A stretch of DNA of 64,000 bases from the NCBI RefSeq assembly GCF_035222275.1, contig NC_085881.1, positions 1,550,001-1,614,000 of the forward strand, given 5' to 3'. Shown in pieces: positions 34,701 through 46,795 of this stretch. The notes under the pieces are model-generated. The model made no database searches and had not been told where the DNA came from. It was given only the letters and a program-made list of their open reading frames with translations. The DNA comes from Podospora bellae-mahoneyi. Taxonomy: Eukaryota; Ascomycota; Sordariomycetes; Sordariales; Podosporaceae. The position numbers and the translations under genes are program-made. Positions within the stretch are counted from its first letter, which is position 1. Each line of letters begins with the position of its first letter.

Positions 34701-34995
34701 GTGTGGGAGGTTGGACACGCCGCTGGTGATGTTGGTGACATCGGTGGTGTAGAGGAAGGGGAAAATATACAAAAACATGAAAATCAAGGCCGTCGAAGAC
34801 GGCAGGACAATCTTGACATGGCTTGCAGCCCATTTTGCATAAAGTTGGAAGGCAACCCGCAGTGGATGTTCTGGTGCGAGCTTGGGGGTATCCGTCGTCC
34901 TACGGCTTGTCAACATACTGCCCGAACGTCTCAGCAATAACATGTAAAGAAACCAGCACATACCCTCGGAAGGGGTAGAGAAAATACCACAGCAT
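31423..34995 (-). CDS. scp1: SREBP cleavage-activating protein (SCAP) homologue
   Basis: I reconstruct 1145 residues from exons 34995-34964, 34899-32492 and 32420-31423. SCAP escorts the SREBP transcription factor from ER to Golgi and senses sterols. Exon 1 encodes MLWYFLYPFRG, the fungal SCAP N-terminus. The first membrane span is at about 41-62, followed by a luminal loop, then a sterol-sensing domain with several spans (about 288-450; SYAYPLVVLAISLENSLRLI). Further spans lie near 510 and 660. The C-terminal half has WD-type repeats (VSVGLDRAIQVWDVP). Exon 2 has two usable acceptors, after 34918 and after 34900, 18 bases apart; the second gives FRGTTDTPKLAPEHPLR and fits the family better. 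A (CTG)n run at 31748-31788 encodes about 13 Gln. The second intron is half homopolymer T. Confidence 0.9.
31748..31788. repeat. Coding (CAG)n tract giving poly-Gln in SCAP
   Basis: A trinucleotide run on the minus strand of the last SCAP exon, encoding about 13 consecutive Gln between two WD-like segments. Such tracts vary in length between strains. Confidence 0.9.
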
Positions 34996-36630
34996 AGTCG
35001 CAGATCGTTAGGGGTTGGGGGGTGGCGGCCAGTGATGAAGATGGAACCCGTCTGCGGTCCTCCCAGTCCCTGCCAGCAGGAGACCCTGGATCCTTGGGAG
35101 TGCGGGGAGTTGAAGTGAGCCGGCCCGTGAGAGTAAGGGAGTTGAAGGCTATGGGCGACCGGTCATTATTGATTGAGACTCTGGGAACAGGAAGTGACGT
35201 GTCGAGGGTGAGGTGAGCTGTGTTGTGTTGTTGGCCCCGTCCCCTTCCACTCACTATCAGGCACGAATGAGCGGGCCGAGGGCTCTTGATCGGTTACAGT
35301 ACGCAATAGCAATGCACAACGGTGGATTGAACGCTGCGGGACAACGGACAGGTAGCTTTCTGACCGGGCCGAGAGGTTAGTGATGAGCGTTTGCTAGTGA
35401 GAGGGGGAGCCGTAGATCTGCAAGTTCTGCAAGCTTCCTGTGACGAACTGGAGCTGGAGCTGGAGCTGGAGCTGGTGGTGTCGTGGTGTTTCTTCAAGTA
35501 GGTGATCCGTGCTCCTCAGCGGATGCAGCTCCGGCAGGCAATCTTTGCCCGAGTGCGGCGAGTTGTTGAGATCGGGGCACTTGAGGGCAGTGGTTGAATG
35601 AAATGAATGGCTCGGGATGGAATGAGGTGTCTGCTGTGCTCTGCCGTGCCTGTTGCTTCTGCTGAGGTGAGGGGGCGGCTCGTTGCTGGGATGAGTGAGT
35701 GGATGTTCTGTTCTGCGGTGATGGGCTCCCGACCCCGTGCGATGGGGAATTCCAAGAATTCGATTTTGAGGCACACCGGTCTCTCAGCTGCTTGGCGTCC
35801 TCCCTGGCTCCAATTAATAAAGATATCCCCATCAAGTACACACTGTGTCTGGCACTGGACGGGAAGCTACACTAAGTACCTTTCAGGGAACGTGATACCC
35901 TATCCTTAGATAGCCCTTAAATGGGACCCCTAATAATTATCGCCCTCAAAAAGATACCAAGCTTTCAATAGAGGGAGGGGATGAGAGATGTCTCTTCTGA
36001 GAAAAAAGGCTTGGAAGACGTAATGCCGATGCCACATCGGGAAAGGGCCGAAGGGTCCCCACAGCGCCCGATACCCGTCCTTGATTTTCACCGTCGACCG
36101 ACAGCTTCTGTGGGTCGAAATCGTCGATTCGGTCCCAAAAAAGCGAAAGCTGAAGACGCTTTTGGGAGGTTGGAGTTGACCATCATCCCGCTAGCGATTG
36201 GCCTGTGGATTTTACCTCTTTTGTGTCCCCATCTCCTCCACCGGCAGGTTCTTGAAGACGTTTTTCCTGGGAGAGGCGTGACAGGTAATTATTGATGCAA
36301 GGGCAATTGTATCAAGTAGAATAATTCGAAAAATAAAATAAAAATAAAATAAAAGTAAAAAAGTAAAAAAAATAAAAAAATAAAAAAGTTAAAAAAAATA
36401 AAAAAGACATCAAGGTGCTCGTGTGTCTGTTTGTGTCTGTAACTTTGTGTCCCCTCCCCTTCGTGCTTGCAACCCCACCGCCGCACTGTGCTGCCCGCAA
36501 ACCAACCATTTTTCAAGGTAGCTTTATGCATGTGAGATCCAAGTAGGCCTCACTGGCGTCATGTCACATATTCACTCACCACTCATAGTTACCCTCGTTA
36601 GCTTAAACATCCCTAACTGCCACTTACAAG
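34996..36630. other. Divergent promoter region between SCAP and JmjC genes
   Basis: No supported gene. A short direct repeat of GGAGCT units lies at about 35450-35473. A 104-codon frame starting at 35981 with one hydrophobic segment is open but shows no homology. An A/T-rich tract (AAAATAAAAT type) at about 36328-36405 lies upstream of the JmjC gene. Confidence 0.5.
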
Positions 36631-37850
36631 ATGGATGGTAGCTTTATCGAGGATGAATCTCACAACCCAGATCCCATAGCAGAACTCATCGAAAACTACA
36701 ATGAGCTCAACAGCTCCGTCATCGAAGAGCTCACCGAGGAGCCAAGTCCCCTCGAGTTTATGAGATATGTCGCCAAAAACACCCCCTTTGTCGTACGAGG
36801 CGCCGCCAAGGACTGGAAAGCCACCAAAGAGTGGAATGTCAACTTTTTGAAAGACTTTCTCAAACACGAGACGGTGAATGTAGCCGTGACGCCTCACGGG
36901 TATGCTCACCTTGCTGCTTCGCATAAATCTCATACTAACCTCCCTCAAGCAACGCAGACGCCCCAACACCACACCCCACCCCATCCTCCCCCCTCGTCTT
37001 CGCCCAACCCCACGAAGAAGACCAGCCCTTCCCCGTCTTCCTCGACTACCTCACCACCCAGTCCTCCCTCCCAGCCGGCGGTGAGCCCATCGGCGAAGTG
37101 AGATACGCCCAGACCCAAAACGACAACCTCCGGCATGAATACCTCCGCCTATTCTCCCACTGCCTCCCCTCCATCCCCTTCGCCCGGATAGCCCTCGACC
37201 GGGACGCCGACGCGATCAACCTCTGGATAGGAAACCAGCACTCCACCACCGCCCTCCACAAAGACAACTACGAAAACATCTACGTCCAGATCCGCGGCCG
37301 GAAACATTTCGTCCTCCTCCCGCCCATCTGCCACCCCTGCGTGAATGAGCGGTTGCTTCCCTCGGCAGTCTACTCACGCAAGACCACTTCCCCAACCGAA
37401 GCAGCCAATAAGGAGGAGCCGGTATCATCACCAGAAGCAGATGGGTCTACATTTTCACCCTCATACCTAGAGCTCAAAGTCTCGGAGCAAAAAGTCCCCT
37501 TCCCAATCTGGGATCCCGACCGCCCTTTTCAAAACGAAACAGAATACTCCTGCCTCGCCTGCCCTGTGCGAGCCAGTTTAAATCCAGGAGACATGTTATA
37601 TCTTCCCGCGTTATGGTACCACAAGGTAGCCCAGAGCGTCGACAACGAAGGGGTTTGTGTAGCAGTCAACTACTGGTACGACATGGACTTTACCGGGCCC
37701 CTCTACCCCCTAAGCACATTTGTTCGTTCAGTCTACAAAAAAGAGTTGAGGGGAGAAGAGGAGGAAAAGGAGGAGGAAAAGGAGGAGGAAGAGGCAGTCA
37801 ATGAGAAAGACCTGGTTGATAATGCTGAGCAGCACCAACGCTTGACATAA
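36631..37850 (+). CDS. JmjC-domain hydroxylase, JMJD7-like
   Basis: This encodes a 389-residue protein of the cupin/JmjC 2-oxoglutarate-Fe(II) oxygenase group. Exons are 36631-36899 and 36950-37850, with a 50-base intron whose CTAACC branch site is clear. The N-terminal part (EFMRYVAKNTPFVVRGAAKDWKA with W anchoring) is typical of the JMJD7 group. The iron ligands are His193 and Asp195 in ALHKDNYEN, and His314 in LWYHKVAQS. Human JMJD7 is a lysyl hydroxylase of the DRG translation GTPases; the same substrate here is an inference. A 60-residue insert follows the HxD strand and a Glu/Lys-rich tail ends the protein. Its stop lies 94 bases from the end of the convergent spb1 gene. Confidence 0.9.
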
Positions 37851-37944
37851 ATCACAAAAAAAATTGTAAAAAATCACATGCAAATGACTTCAACATATGC
37901 CTGATATATCCCAGGTATAAACATTTTCCCAACCATTAAACCCC

Positions 37945-40571
37945 CTATTTCTTCTTCTTCGCCACCCTCTTCAGCGCCCTCATCTCCTTCTTCATCCTAG
38001 GATCAACCATCTTATACCTCCCCTTCACCCCCTTCGGCCTCCCCTGCAACCCTCTGTTTGCCCCCGCAGCCTTCACCACCTTAACCGGCGCCTTCCTCTT
38101 CTTCTTGTTCGCCTGCGCAATCAGCTTCGAGATGCTGCTCGCCTTCTCCTTCTCATTCAACCCCTCATCGCCCATCAGCATATCCGCCTTCTTCTTCAGC
38201 TTCTCCAGCTTCTGCGCCTGCTTAAACTTCTTCCTCGCCCTAGCCTCAGCCACCTTCTTGATCGGTCTGGCATTGTACGCCCTCAGCTTCTCCTTGATCG
38301 CCTGCGCGGCTTCCTTGGTGATGGGCTTGTGCGGCTTGTCATGCTTCTTCTCGTCGTCGAGGAACCAGTCTGGGAGGCCGTCGCGGTCTTTGAGGGCGTA
38401 TTTGTTGTAGCCGTCGTCGATGACGTCGTGGACCGTCTTTTCGCCGCGGGCGAGCTGGTGGGCGAGCGTCATGGCTTCTGCTGTGACGATGTCGATGTCT
38501 GTAATTCTCATCAGTATATTGTCATGACGGGAGTGAAAAGAAAACATACCAGGCTTGGCATCCTTCTTCTTCTTCTTCTCCACCGCCTCCCAGTCAGAAT
38601 CCGAATCCTGTTCCTCCACCTTTGGCCGCTTGACAATCTCAAACGTATTATCCTTCTCCTTCTTCGCAGCAGCAGCCGCCTCCTTGCGCATCTTCTTTTG
38701 CTGCTCGATGCTTGGAATATCGTCATCCGATGACTCAGCGGCCTCCTCATCTTGCAGCACTTGCACTTCCTCCTCTTCCTCCTCTATCTCACCCAAAATG
38801 TCCGCAAAAACCTCATTTTCGAAGAACCGGTTCGCACGTTTCGAAAGCCCTTCCTTCCCCTTGCCCTTCCCATCAAGATCGCTTATCAGCGGCTTCTCAT
38901 CAACATCCATCTCATCCTCATCCTCCGAATCCGACCCGCTCTCCATCTCCAAATCGCTCTCATCATCACTGTCCCCCTTCTCGTCAGCCGAGACACCCTC
39001 CCACTCCTCATCGTCGTGCTCTTTCCTCGCCTTCTTGGCCCGGTATTTCGCATCAGCCGCCGACTTGCGCTCTTGATACTGATCATAAAGACCATCCAGT
39101 TCCCTCTCCAACCTATCACCATCCTCGTCGCTCTCATCGTCCGTATCCCCCGAGGAGCCGATTCCAGAGTCGAATCCTCTCCTATTCTGCTCGGCCTCCT
39201 TGATAACCACCATCTTGCCCTTGGCAATCTTGCGCAGCGCACCGTTTTCGTCAACGGCCTTGAGCTTAAAGATTTCGCCCTCACCTCTTGGACCCTCCTG
39301 CTCCATGCCGATATCCATAGGCGCCGTCATGTGCATTTGCATGCGCATGATCTCCTTGGTCTTGGCCTCATTGGCGTTTCTCCTTTCCCTCTTCTTCTTG
39401 CCCTTCTCCTTGTCGGCGATTCTCTGGAGCTCCTCCTGGATTCTCATCTCCTCGTCCATCGGTTCCACCTCAGCCACTTCGTCGGCCAAGCTGGCCTTTG
39501 CTGATTTCTTGGTGGGGAAACCAAAGATCTCCCGGACCTTCAAACGCCATTTCAAGAGGAGCTTGAATTCTTTTCTCCCGATAACTTTCAAATCGGCGCA
39601 GCATGTGCGGATTTCTTCGGTGGTCTCGGGGAGTTTGTCCAAAGCCGCCAGGGCCACATCGCCGTTTGTCGCTTGCTTGAAGGTTAAGGCGTTGTATTGA
39701 CCAAGAATGGCGATCGGATCGGTAGTCTGGATGAACTCGCTCGCGGCAATCTCCTTGTACTGGGTGTAATCACCCTCCTCGTAACCATCTCTCTTCCTCT
39801 TTTTGATTTCGGGGTTGTAGACCTTGGCCTCGTTGTTGGGAGCCGCATCGGCGACATCTTCGAAGACGGTGCGGGGGTCGAGCAAGCGGGGATCGAGCTT
39901 CTTGGGCGCCTTGTAACCCAAGCAAACAACGAAAATTTCGGCCGAGACGTTACGCGAGGAAGGGGGCTTGGTGGCTTCGACCTTGGTGAACAGCTGCTTG
40001 AGAACCCAGAGGAGAGAGTTGTAATCTTTCGATCGGAAAACTTTGGTGACAAAGGCGCCGCCCTCGATCAAGAATTCGGTGGCGAGCTTCAGAGAGTGAA
40101 GTGCAAGCTCGGCTTGGTTGAACGAATCCTGCACCCAGGCGGTACCGACGTTGGGCGCACCGTCGTGGAGGACACAGTCGGCTTTCCAGGTCTTCAAGTG
40201 GGTTCGGATCGTGGCGCGGCACTTTTCGGTGGTGATGTCGCTCTGGAAGGTGATGACCTTGGGGATGGGCTTGATGGGAGAAAGATCGACACCGATGATG
40301 ATGCTGTCTTTGGGCATAGTCTCTGCAGCTACTTGACACCACGACTATCTCATCGTCAGCGCATACCAAAGAGGGCCTGACGTCAAAAAAAAAAAAAACA
40401 TACACCGGGCGCGGCGCAAAGATCGAGCACGACCTTGCTCTTCTCGAGGAAGCCATATTTCTTGTTAAGCTGGATGAGCTTGAAAGCAGCACGAGCTCTG
40501 TAGCCCTTCTCCTTGGCGAGCTTGTACCACTTGTCCAAGCGGCCTTTGCCGTGCTTCTTCTGGATCGCCAT
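37945..40571 (-). CDS. spb1: AdoMet-dependent rRNA methyltransferase Spb1
   Basis: The 838-residue product is the nucleolar 2'-O-methyltransferase that modifies the peptidyl-transferase loop of 25S-type rRNA and is needed for 60S assembly; yeast Spb1 has 841 residues. Exons are 40571-40404, 40344-38550 and 38498-37945. Introns restore [19 protein letters not shown] and [18 protein letters not shown]. The N-terminal FtsJ-type domain has the AdoMet loop DLCAAPGSW (50-58), [13 protein letters not shown], and the catalytic Lys in [15 protein letters not shown] central DUF3381-type region and long acidic coils follow; the C-terminal Spb1 domain is rich in Lys ([20 protein letters not shown]). Intron 1 has a 14-base T tract after the donor. 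It faces the cdt2-like gene across a 651-base gap. Confidence 0.96.
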
Positions 40572-41222
40572 GACTTCGTGATGATTCCCGGGTTGGCGAC
40601 AGCGACGACGATGGGACCCACGGGGATTTGGAGTTGTGTCGCTGCAAGGCTTGGGAAATTTTTTGGAGGAGACTGCGGTCCGATAAGCGATAAGCGAAAG
40701 CCACTTGTTTCCTTGATGTTGGGGCCCCGCTCTGCTGCACAGCTGCAGGCACTTCAGTTGCTGGTGGGGCCCTCTTTACGCGCAATTGGCACGCGTGATT
40801 GGCCTGTCGCGATGGCTGGAGGTCGCTGGAGCTCAGCACTGACGTCTGATAGGACTCTTTATACGCACGACCGGCGCGTCCAGCCTCAGAGCACATGGAA
40901 GCGTGTACCGCGTCTTGCAGGCAAGTGCCCGCCAGAAAGAAGACGCAAAATGTTGGCAGCCCCCGCTCGCCTACTCTTCTGACATCAGCAAACCTCGGAT
41001 GAACTCTCTTCGACACAATGGTTCCATTTTCTGCTTTGTGAAAGATTGTCTCCTGTCTCCTGTCTCCTGTCTCTTGTCTCGTCTCTTGAGACTGTGCCAT
41101 TACCGTGCCGGTCCTCCCTTCGAGCCACGTTCCCAGACATATCTCTCTGTATATCAGTTCAGCTCAGCCGCCTCCACCTATTACCGCCATTTTGTCGACG
41201 ACAGGCCATCGACCAGACCACA
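40572..41222. other. Divergent promoter between spb1 and cdt2
   Basis: No gene is visible. This 651-base stretch separates two divergently transcribed genes and presumably holds both promoters. A short tandem of CTCCTGTCTC units occurs at about 41047-41085. Confidence 0.65.
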
Positions 41223-43551
41223 ATGACAGACTCAACCCCTTCTACTCGAGTAGCAAAGGCTTCGGAGTCCACAGAGAACAATGACCCCTTGTTGTCTTCA
41301 CCACCGAGATCCACCATTGGCAAGGAGCGAAGAGTGCCATCAATTACCCCGAGAAAGTTTCAAAGATTCTTCACCCCCCGATCACGGGTCTCTTCGAAAC
41401 CCAGTGCCGTTCGAAAGGCCCTCCATGATCTCACTGCTCCCGCCCTTAACCGCGACCAGGCCCCTGCTTCAAGCCCGCTCAAACCCATCTCGGAGGAACG
41501 ACTTGGGGCTCCCATTGAGGATGAATTGCCTGACTATAGGACCGCCAAGCGAAGAAAAACTCAACACACCCCGAGCAGGTCGCATCTTCCCTCACCCCTG
41601 CCAACATCTCCAGGTCTTCTTGCAACTCCTGATATCAGGCAAGGTCTGAGCAGCCCGATTCGCCATGTCAAGTTCCGACCGAATCGACGGATGGATGTCG
41701 ATCAACATGATGGAGTATCAGAGGATGAGGACGATGAGCCCCCATTGCCATCGCCAAAGTTGAAGAGGATTGTACCATTACATACCCGGGGGTTGGGTGG
41801 TCAATTGGTCCAAAGAATGTCAGGCGATGCCTGTTTGGGTCGTCCGGTTCCTGGTAGGCATAACCTCATGCTACCGCCTGGTATATTCCTGCTAACATGT
41901 ATCCTAGACTGGAGGACTGATACTGCCAAATTTTATAGCAAACCAGAGGACGTTCACCTTTCGTCAAGTCACGAAGGGGCGCCTCGTGCCATTCCTTTTT
42001 GTACCACTAGCTCTCACAGTATGTTGATATCCTGGCACAACACATCAGTCCAATAGCTAACGCCCCGCAGAAAGCGATCTTGTAGCAGTCGGTGATGAAG
42101 AAGGCTATATACGCCTCCTTGATGCAAGCAAGGAGTTCTCCAAGATTCACCTGTCTTTCCAAGCTCACGGAAATGCTGTGATCGATTTGGCTTTCTCCGG
42201 GGACGACAAACTGCTTGCTACTGCCTCGGGTGACCAGACTGGAAGAGTCATTGACGTGGAAACCCAGACCCCTCTCAACGTTTTAGGCCATCACACTGCC
42301 TCGTTGAAGCAGGTCCGCTTTCAACCAGGCCGGGGACAGAACTGTGTCCTTGCCACCTCTGGCCGTGATGGAAGTATCCAAATCTGGGACCTGCGGTGCA
42401 AAGGTGGACCGGTTCAGGACATGTCGATCATTAACGAAGACCGCCTGCGTCATGGTGCCCCCAAGCCCGTCAACCCTGGCTGCGTGGTAAACAGCATCTA
42501 TTACGCCCACGCCCGCACCCAGCGGCAAACCAAGTCGGCCAAGAACTCCTCCACCACCGACGTAGCCCGTACGGGTGAGGTGCCCGGCCGTATGGGCGAA
42601 GTCTCGGTAACCTCGTTACAATTCCTCCCCCCTGGCCGCGAGCACCTGCTGCTCTCTGCCTGCGAGGCCGATGCCTCGATCAAGCTGTGGGATATCCGCG
42701 CCGTCCACACTCATCGCCACCACAAGACTTCCACCCCGATCTCGTTCACCCCCCCTCCACCAAGCCACGCAGCCTGGAGACCATTCGGCATCGCCAGCAT
42801 GACGATGAACACGTCCGGCTCGAGAATCTATGCCCTCTGCAAAGACAACACTGTTTACACCTACGCCACGTCCCACCTCATCCTCGGCATCGCAAACGAA
42901 CTCAAGGCCACCCTCCCCGGGCAGGAACCCGAAAGACGGAGACACTACCCCCATGTAGCACACGAGGGCCTGGGTCCGCTGTATGGTTTCCGCCATCCCT
43001 TGTTCCACGCCACGTCGTTTTATGTCAAGGCTGCTCTCCGGCCTGCCGTGAACGGAAACAGTGAGATGCTTGCTGTGGGCAGTAGTGATGGTTGCGCGGT
43101 TTTGTTTCCTACTGATGAGAGGTATCTCTCCTTTTCCACCCCGGGCAGCGAGGAGGAATCCTACTTTGTCGGGGAAAGCACCGCTCTTTTACCGACTGCG
43201 ACGCCTTCTAGGCCGGGGTTGAGGTCGGGCGGCCCGCCTGGTTTGGTGAGAACGAACAGCAGCTCTTTGTTTGGTCGTCAGCAGCACGACATGGGTGTTG
43301 CTGTCACCAAGAGGGGAACTCCGTTGGTGAGGGGTCATGATAAGGAGGTTGGGGCGCTGACTTGGACGGCTGATGGGAGGAAGCTGGTGACGGTGGGGGA
43401 TGATTACCTTGTGAGGTGCTGGAGGGATAGCGACGAGGTGGCGAAGGATTTGAGGAGGGGGGGTGAGGGGGAGGGGAGGAGATGGGGGTGTGGGTGGGGG
43501 GATTTGGGGGATGGGTGGGAGGGGGATGGGGGCGAGGAGGATGATTGGTGA
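41223..43551 (+). CDS. cdt2: Cdt2-like WD40 substrate receptor of CRL4 ubiquitin ligase
   Basis: The reconstructed protein has 740 residues from exons 41223-41853, 41908-42018 and 42071-43551. Introns of 54 and 52 bases restore the frame in each case. The N-terminal 200 residues are disordered, rich in Ser-Pro and Thr-Pro sites, and carry a fungal motif TPRKFQRFFTPRSR (43-56) that resembles a degenerate PCNA-binding motif. A seven-blade WD40 region follows, with repeats such as LVAVGDEEGYIRLLD, LATASGDQTGRVID, LATSGRDGSIQIWDLR and LLSACEADASIKLWDIR. This matches Cdt2/DTL, which recruits Cdt1 and Spd1-type substrates to Cul4-Ddb1 in S phase. The final WD repeat (LVTVGDDYLVRCWRDS) is followed by a Gly/Glu/Trp tail in G-rich DNA. 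Confidence 0.87.
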
Positions 43552-44298
43552 TTATTTTTCAAGGGTTTCAAAAAGAGGGGGGGAAGGGGAGGGTGAAAAT
43601 TAATTTGGAGGAAATCGAGAAGGGCGACATGACAAAATAACGGAGGAGGTAAACAAAAGGATGGGGGGAATATCAAAGGGGGAGCGAGGTAAACAAAGAG
43701 GAGTCATCGGCATGGGGTAGAGCGTTTTGTTGACAATCAGTACCGGCATATTTTTTTTGTCGCATGAGGAGGAAATACCACCGGGGAAAAAGAGAAGAGA
43801 TTGTTTTGGGTCTTTGTAAAAAAGAATAGCATAGCACAGCACAGCACTGCATTCATTTCATCATCGGACAGCACAACACAATACCTCCCCCCCCCCGCAC
43901 GCCCTATGGAGTTCAGTTTGGCGGCTGTTGTTTAGGTAGTTTAGGTAAGGTAGCATTTGAAAGTATTAGGAATAGTATTTTGTTTTTCGGAGTAGGATTA
44001 GTTGCTGTTGTTGAAGTAGTCCAATGAGGTAATCAGGGACTTGGTCATTACTAGATTCTGCTCAAGTTAATTGATCCGATGGAATAAATGGTGTTTACAC
44101 TGTGCCAACAACACTCATCAGGGTTTCTTCCTACAGCTACTCAAGAAGATAATGCCTCCGAACCAAGAAAGGACTATCACCCTACCTAGGAAAAGTCATC
44201 TTCGCACTTCATTCCCAACTCCCGTCACATCTGGCATGACACATCTAGCATAACACATCCACACAAGCGGCCCAAAAATATACACAACTAATGTGTAT

Positions 44299-44340
<42 letters not shown>

Positions 44341-44692
44341 CCGCCAGCTGTACTAGCGATAAACAAGTCAGCAGCAGTTTCCATCTACTTGTACAAACCA
44401 AAAAAAAAAAAAAAAAAATAAATAAAAAAAATAAACAGTCATAAGACATTGGGGGTATATACTCGTGCCCCCCTTTCCCCTCACACCTCCCTCCCCTCCT
44501 TGCTTTACCATCCATTTTCACGCTTTGCCCAACTTCCCATAAACTCCTTGCTTGTTCTGTGCGTGTGCTGAAAAAAAAACAGAAAAAAAAAACAAAAAGC
44601 CAAACAACAACAGTAAACAACTGAAAAGTCATAGCCGTTTCGTCACCACAGTCCATCCGGTCATCCAGCAGATCGAGTAACAACAACGACAA
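43552..44692. other. Intergenic between convergent cdt2 and kinesin genes
   Basis: No gene is visible. The region contains 3' untranslated regions, a (CT)n tract (44301-44333) and an A run at about 44400-44419. Confidence 0.65.
44301..44333. repeat. (CT)n microsatellite
   Basis: About 16 uninterrupted CT units between two convergent genes. Confidence 0.9.
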
Positions 44693-46795
44693 TCAAGCCT
44701 TAACCAAATACCCCAACCCCGCCTCCCTCAACACCCCCTCCACCCGCTCCTTCACCTCCCGACTCGCCCTCCCTTCAGGCCAAACCTCCCCCCTCCCCAC
44801 CCCAAACCTCTCCCGATCATCCTCCAGCTTTCTCCTCAGCCCCCTCACCCCCTCCAAAACCCCATACCCCATATCCAACAACCCCTCCAGCTCCTCAATC
44901 TCCCTCCTCTCCCTTTCCTGCTCCTCCTCATCAAGCCACACCCCCTCATCCTCATCCTCATCACTAGCAGCAGGCTGCTCAATGACCGTAACCTCCGGCC
45001 CACCACCAACACCCTTCCCCTCCCTCTCCTTATACCCCCTCACCTCCCCCTTCAACAGCTCCAAGTGCCTCTTCAGCGCCTCATTCTCCACCTCCACAGC
45101 CCTAACCCTCACCTCAGCAACCATCTGCTTCTCCTCCATCATCTGATTCAACCTCCTCACCTGAGACTGATACTCCTCCAACCTCCTCTCCTGCTCCACC
45201 ATCCTCTTTTTGTATTCCGCCTCCCCACCGCTCCTCTCCGCCACCGTCACACACTTCTTCTCATCCAACTTCATCTGCAACAACCTCACCTCCTCCTCCA
45301 ACCCCGCAATCCTCTCGTCCCTCTCCTTCATGCTCATCATGTCCTGATTCACCACCGCCCTCGTCCTGATCCTCTTCGCCTGGTCCGCATACCGCAGCGT
45401 CGAGAGCGTCTCCTCGTAATCACCAGGACTCACACACGCAATCATGGCCGTCTTGCTGTTCCCCCCCAGACTATCCTTGAGCAACCACGTCAGGATCGAG
45501 TCCCGGTACGGCACCACGCTCGTCCCCCCCCGGTTGTTCTTCTTCGGATCCGCCAACGCAGCGATAACCCTCCCCAACGTGGTCAACGACTTGTTGATAT
45601 TGCTCCCCTCCCTCAACCTCACCCCCGTAGCCTCTGTGCTCTTTGCCCTCTCCGACCCAGCCAAATCCACCAATCTGATCCGGGAAGACCTCTCCGTCGT
45701 CTGGTCCGTCTCAAAGTCGTGATACACCTGCTTGAGCATGATCGTGAAAACGGCGTGGCTTCTGGAGGAAGTATCATTCATCCTCGTCGACGCCACCGTC
45801 CTGTTCCCATCCCCTGCTCTCATCAACCTGAGTATCTCGTCCAGACTGCCCACCCCGACCTCTGTCAAATCTTTCACGTACGGCCCCTCGGTCGGGGACT
45901 CCCTGATCTTCAGATAATACGGCCCCGTCGCCGCCGCGTCGACTTTGGGAGCCACGAGCAAGTCCCGGACGTGCTCGTTGTACACCTCAAAGTACGAAAC
46001 CTTGACCTTGTAGGAAATGTTGGGCATCTCCCGTTGCGCCTCGTGGATGCGCTCAAACAAATCCTCGCATGTCCGTGGGATCAGGCCCGGCTGGGAGGGC
46101 GTGCCCATCATGGTGTAGGATTTTCCCGAGCCGGTCTGGCCGTAGGCAAAGATGCAGGTGTGGTAGCCTTCAAAGTTGTGGTCGAGGAATTCTTCGCCGA
46201 GGGTGTCGTAGATGTGGGCTTGGGTCGCGTAGTGGGGGGAGGAGGGGTTGTGGGAGTAGTAGCTGTGGTCAAAAGTAAAAGATTTGGATTCGAGGATCTT
46301 GCGGGATTTGCGCTCGGAGGAGGAGGAGGAGGAGGAGGAGGAGGAAGAAGGGGGGTGGAGGGTGGTGGTTTGGGATTCGGGGTCCATTTCGATGAGGCAT
46401 TCGGCGTTGCGTTTGACTTCTGTTTCTCATCTGTCAGTTTTGGTCGAATTCAAGATGGAGAGAGGAAAAAACGAACCTCGAGGCAGAAACGCCCGAACTC
46501 TCACGACGACCTTGACATTGGCCCCGGCGTTCTTCTTTGCGAGCAGAGGCAGCACGTTTGGGTCTCTACTCCGAAGTGAAGGTGTGCTCGCGAAGGAGCG
46601 GGAGCCACCACCACCACCACCCTGCTGATGTTGATTCATCCTGGGCGACAATGACGACGACGAGGACGACGACGACGACGGACAGTAATAACCGGCAGAG
46701 TCGGGCATCAGTTCGGGGTGGATTGCGATGCCGATTAGGGTGTCTTTGATGTCGGCGATGGCGTCGCGGGAACGGCGGTCTAGGCTGTTGTACAT
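44693..46795 (-). CDS. Short kinesin-3 family motor (NcKin3-like)
   Basis: The 681-residue product comes from exons 46795-46477 and 46419-44693; the 57-base intron restores [20 protein letters not shown]. The motor domain runs from about 92 to 460. Landmarks: P-loop GQTGSGKS (200-207), [11 protein letters not shown] (switch I) and DLAGSER (switch II), with the SYTMMG and [10 protein letters not shown] sequences of kinesin-3. Behind it are coiled coils ([34 protein letters not shown]) and an acidic stretch, but no FHA or PH domain, so it resembles the short fungal kinesin-3 described from Neurospora (NcKin3), linked to mitochondrial transport. A poly-Ser run of 11 residues interrupts the first motor strands. 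The first 90 residues are an unusual Ser- and Gly-rich extension; the start is the first ATG after an in-frame TAA. Confidence 0.88.

Noticed and set aside
35981-36295. A 104-codon frame with one hydrophobic segment
   Set aside because: It starts at an ATG but shows no homology or supporting signals; not enough to call a gene.
38752-39504. A 250-codon plus-strand frame rich in Leu, Ile and Val
   Set aside because: Antisense to the acidic coil region of spb1; Glu/Asp/Lys codons read backwards give hydrophobic residues.
45065-46579. A 504-codon plus-strand open frame
   Set aside because: It is antisense to the kinesin motor gene, His/Pro/Leu-rich, with no domain. The skewed codon use of the kinesin gene creates open frames on the other strand.
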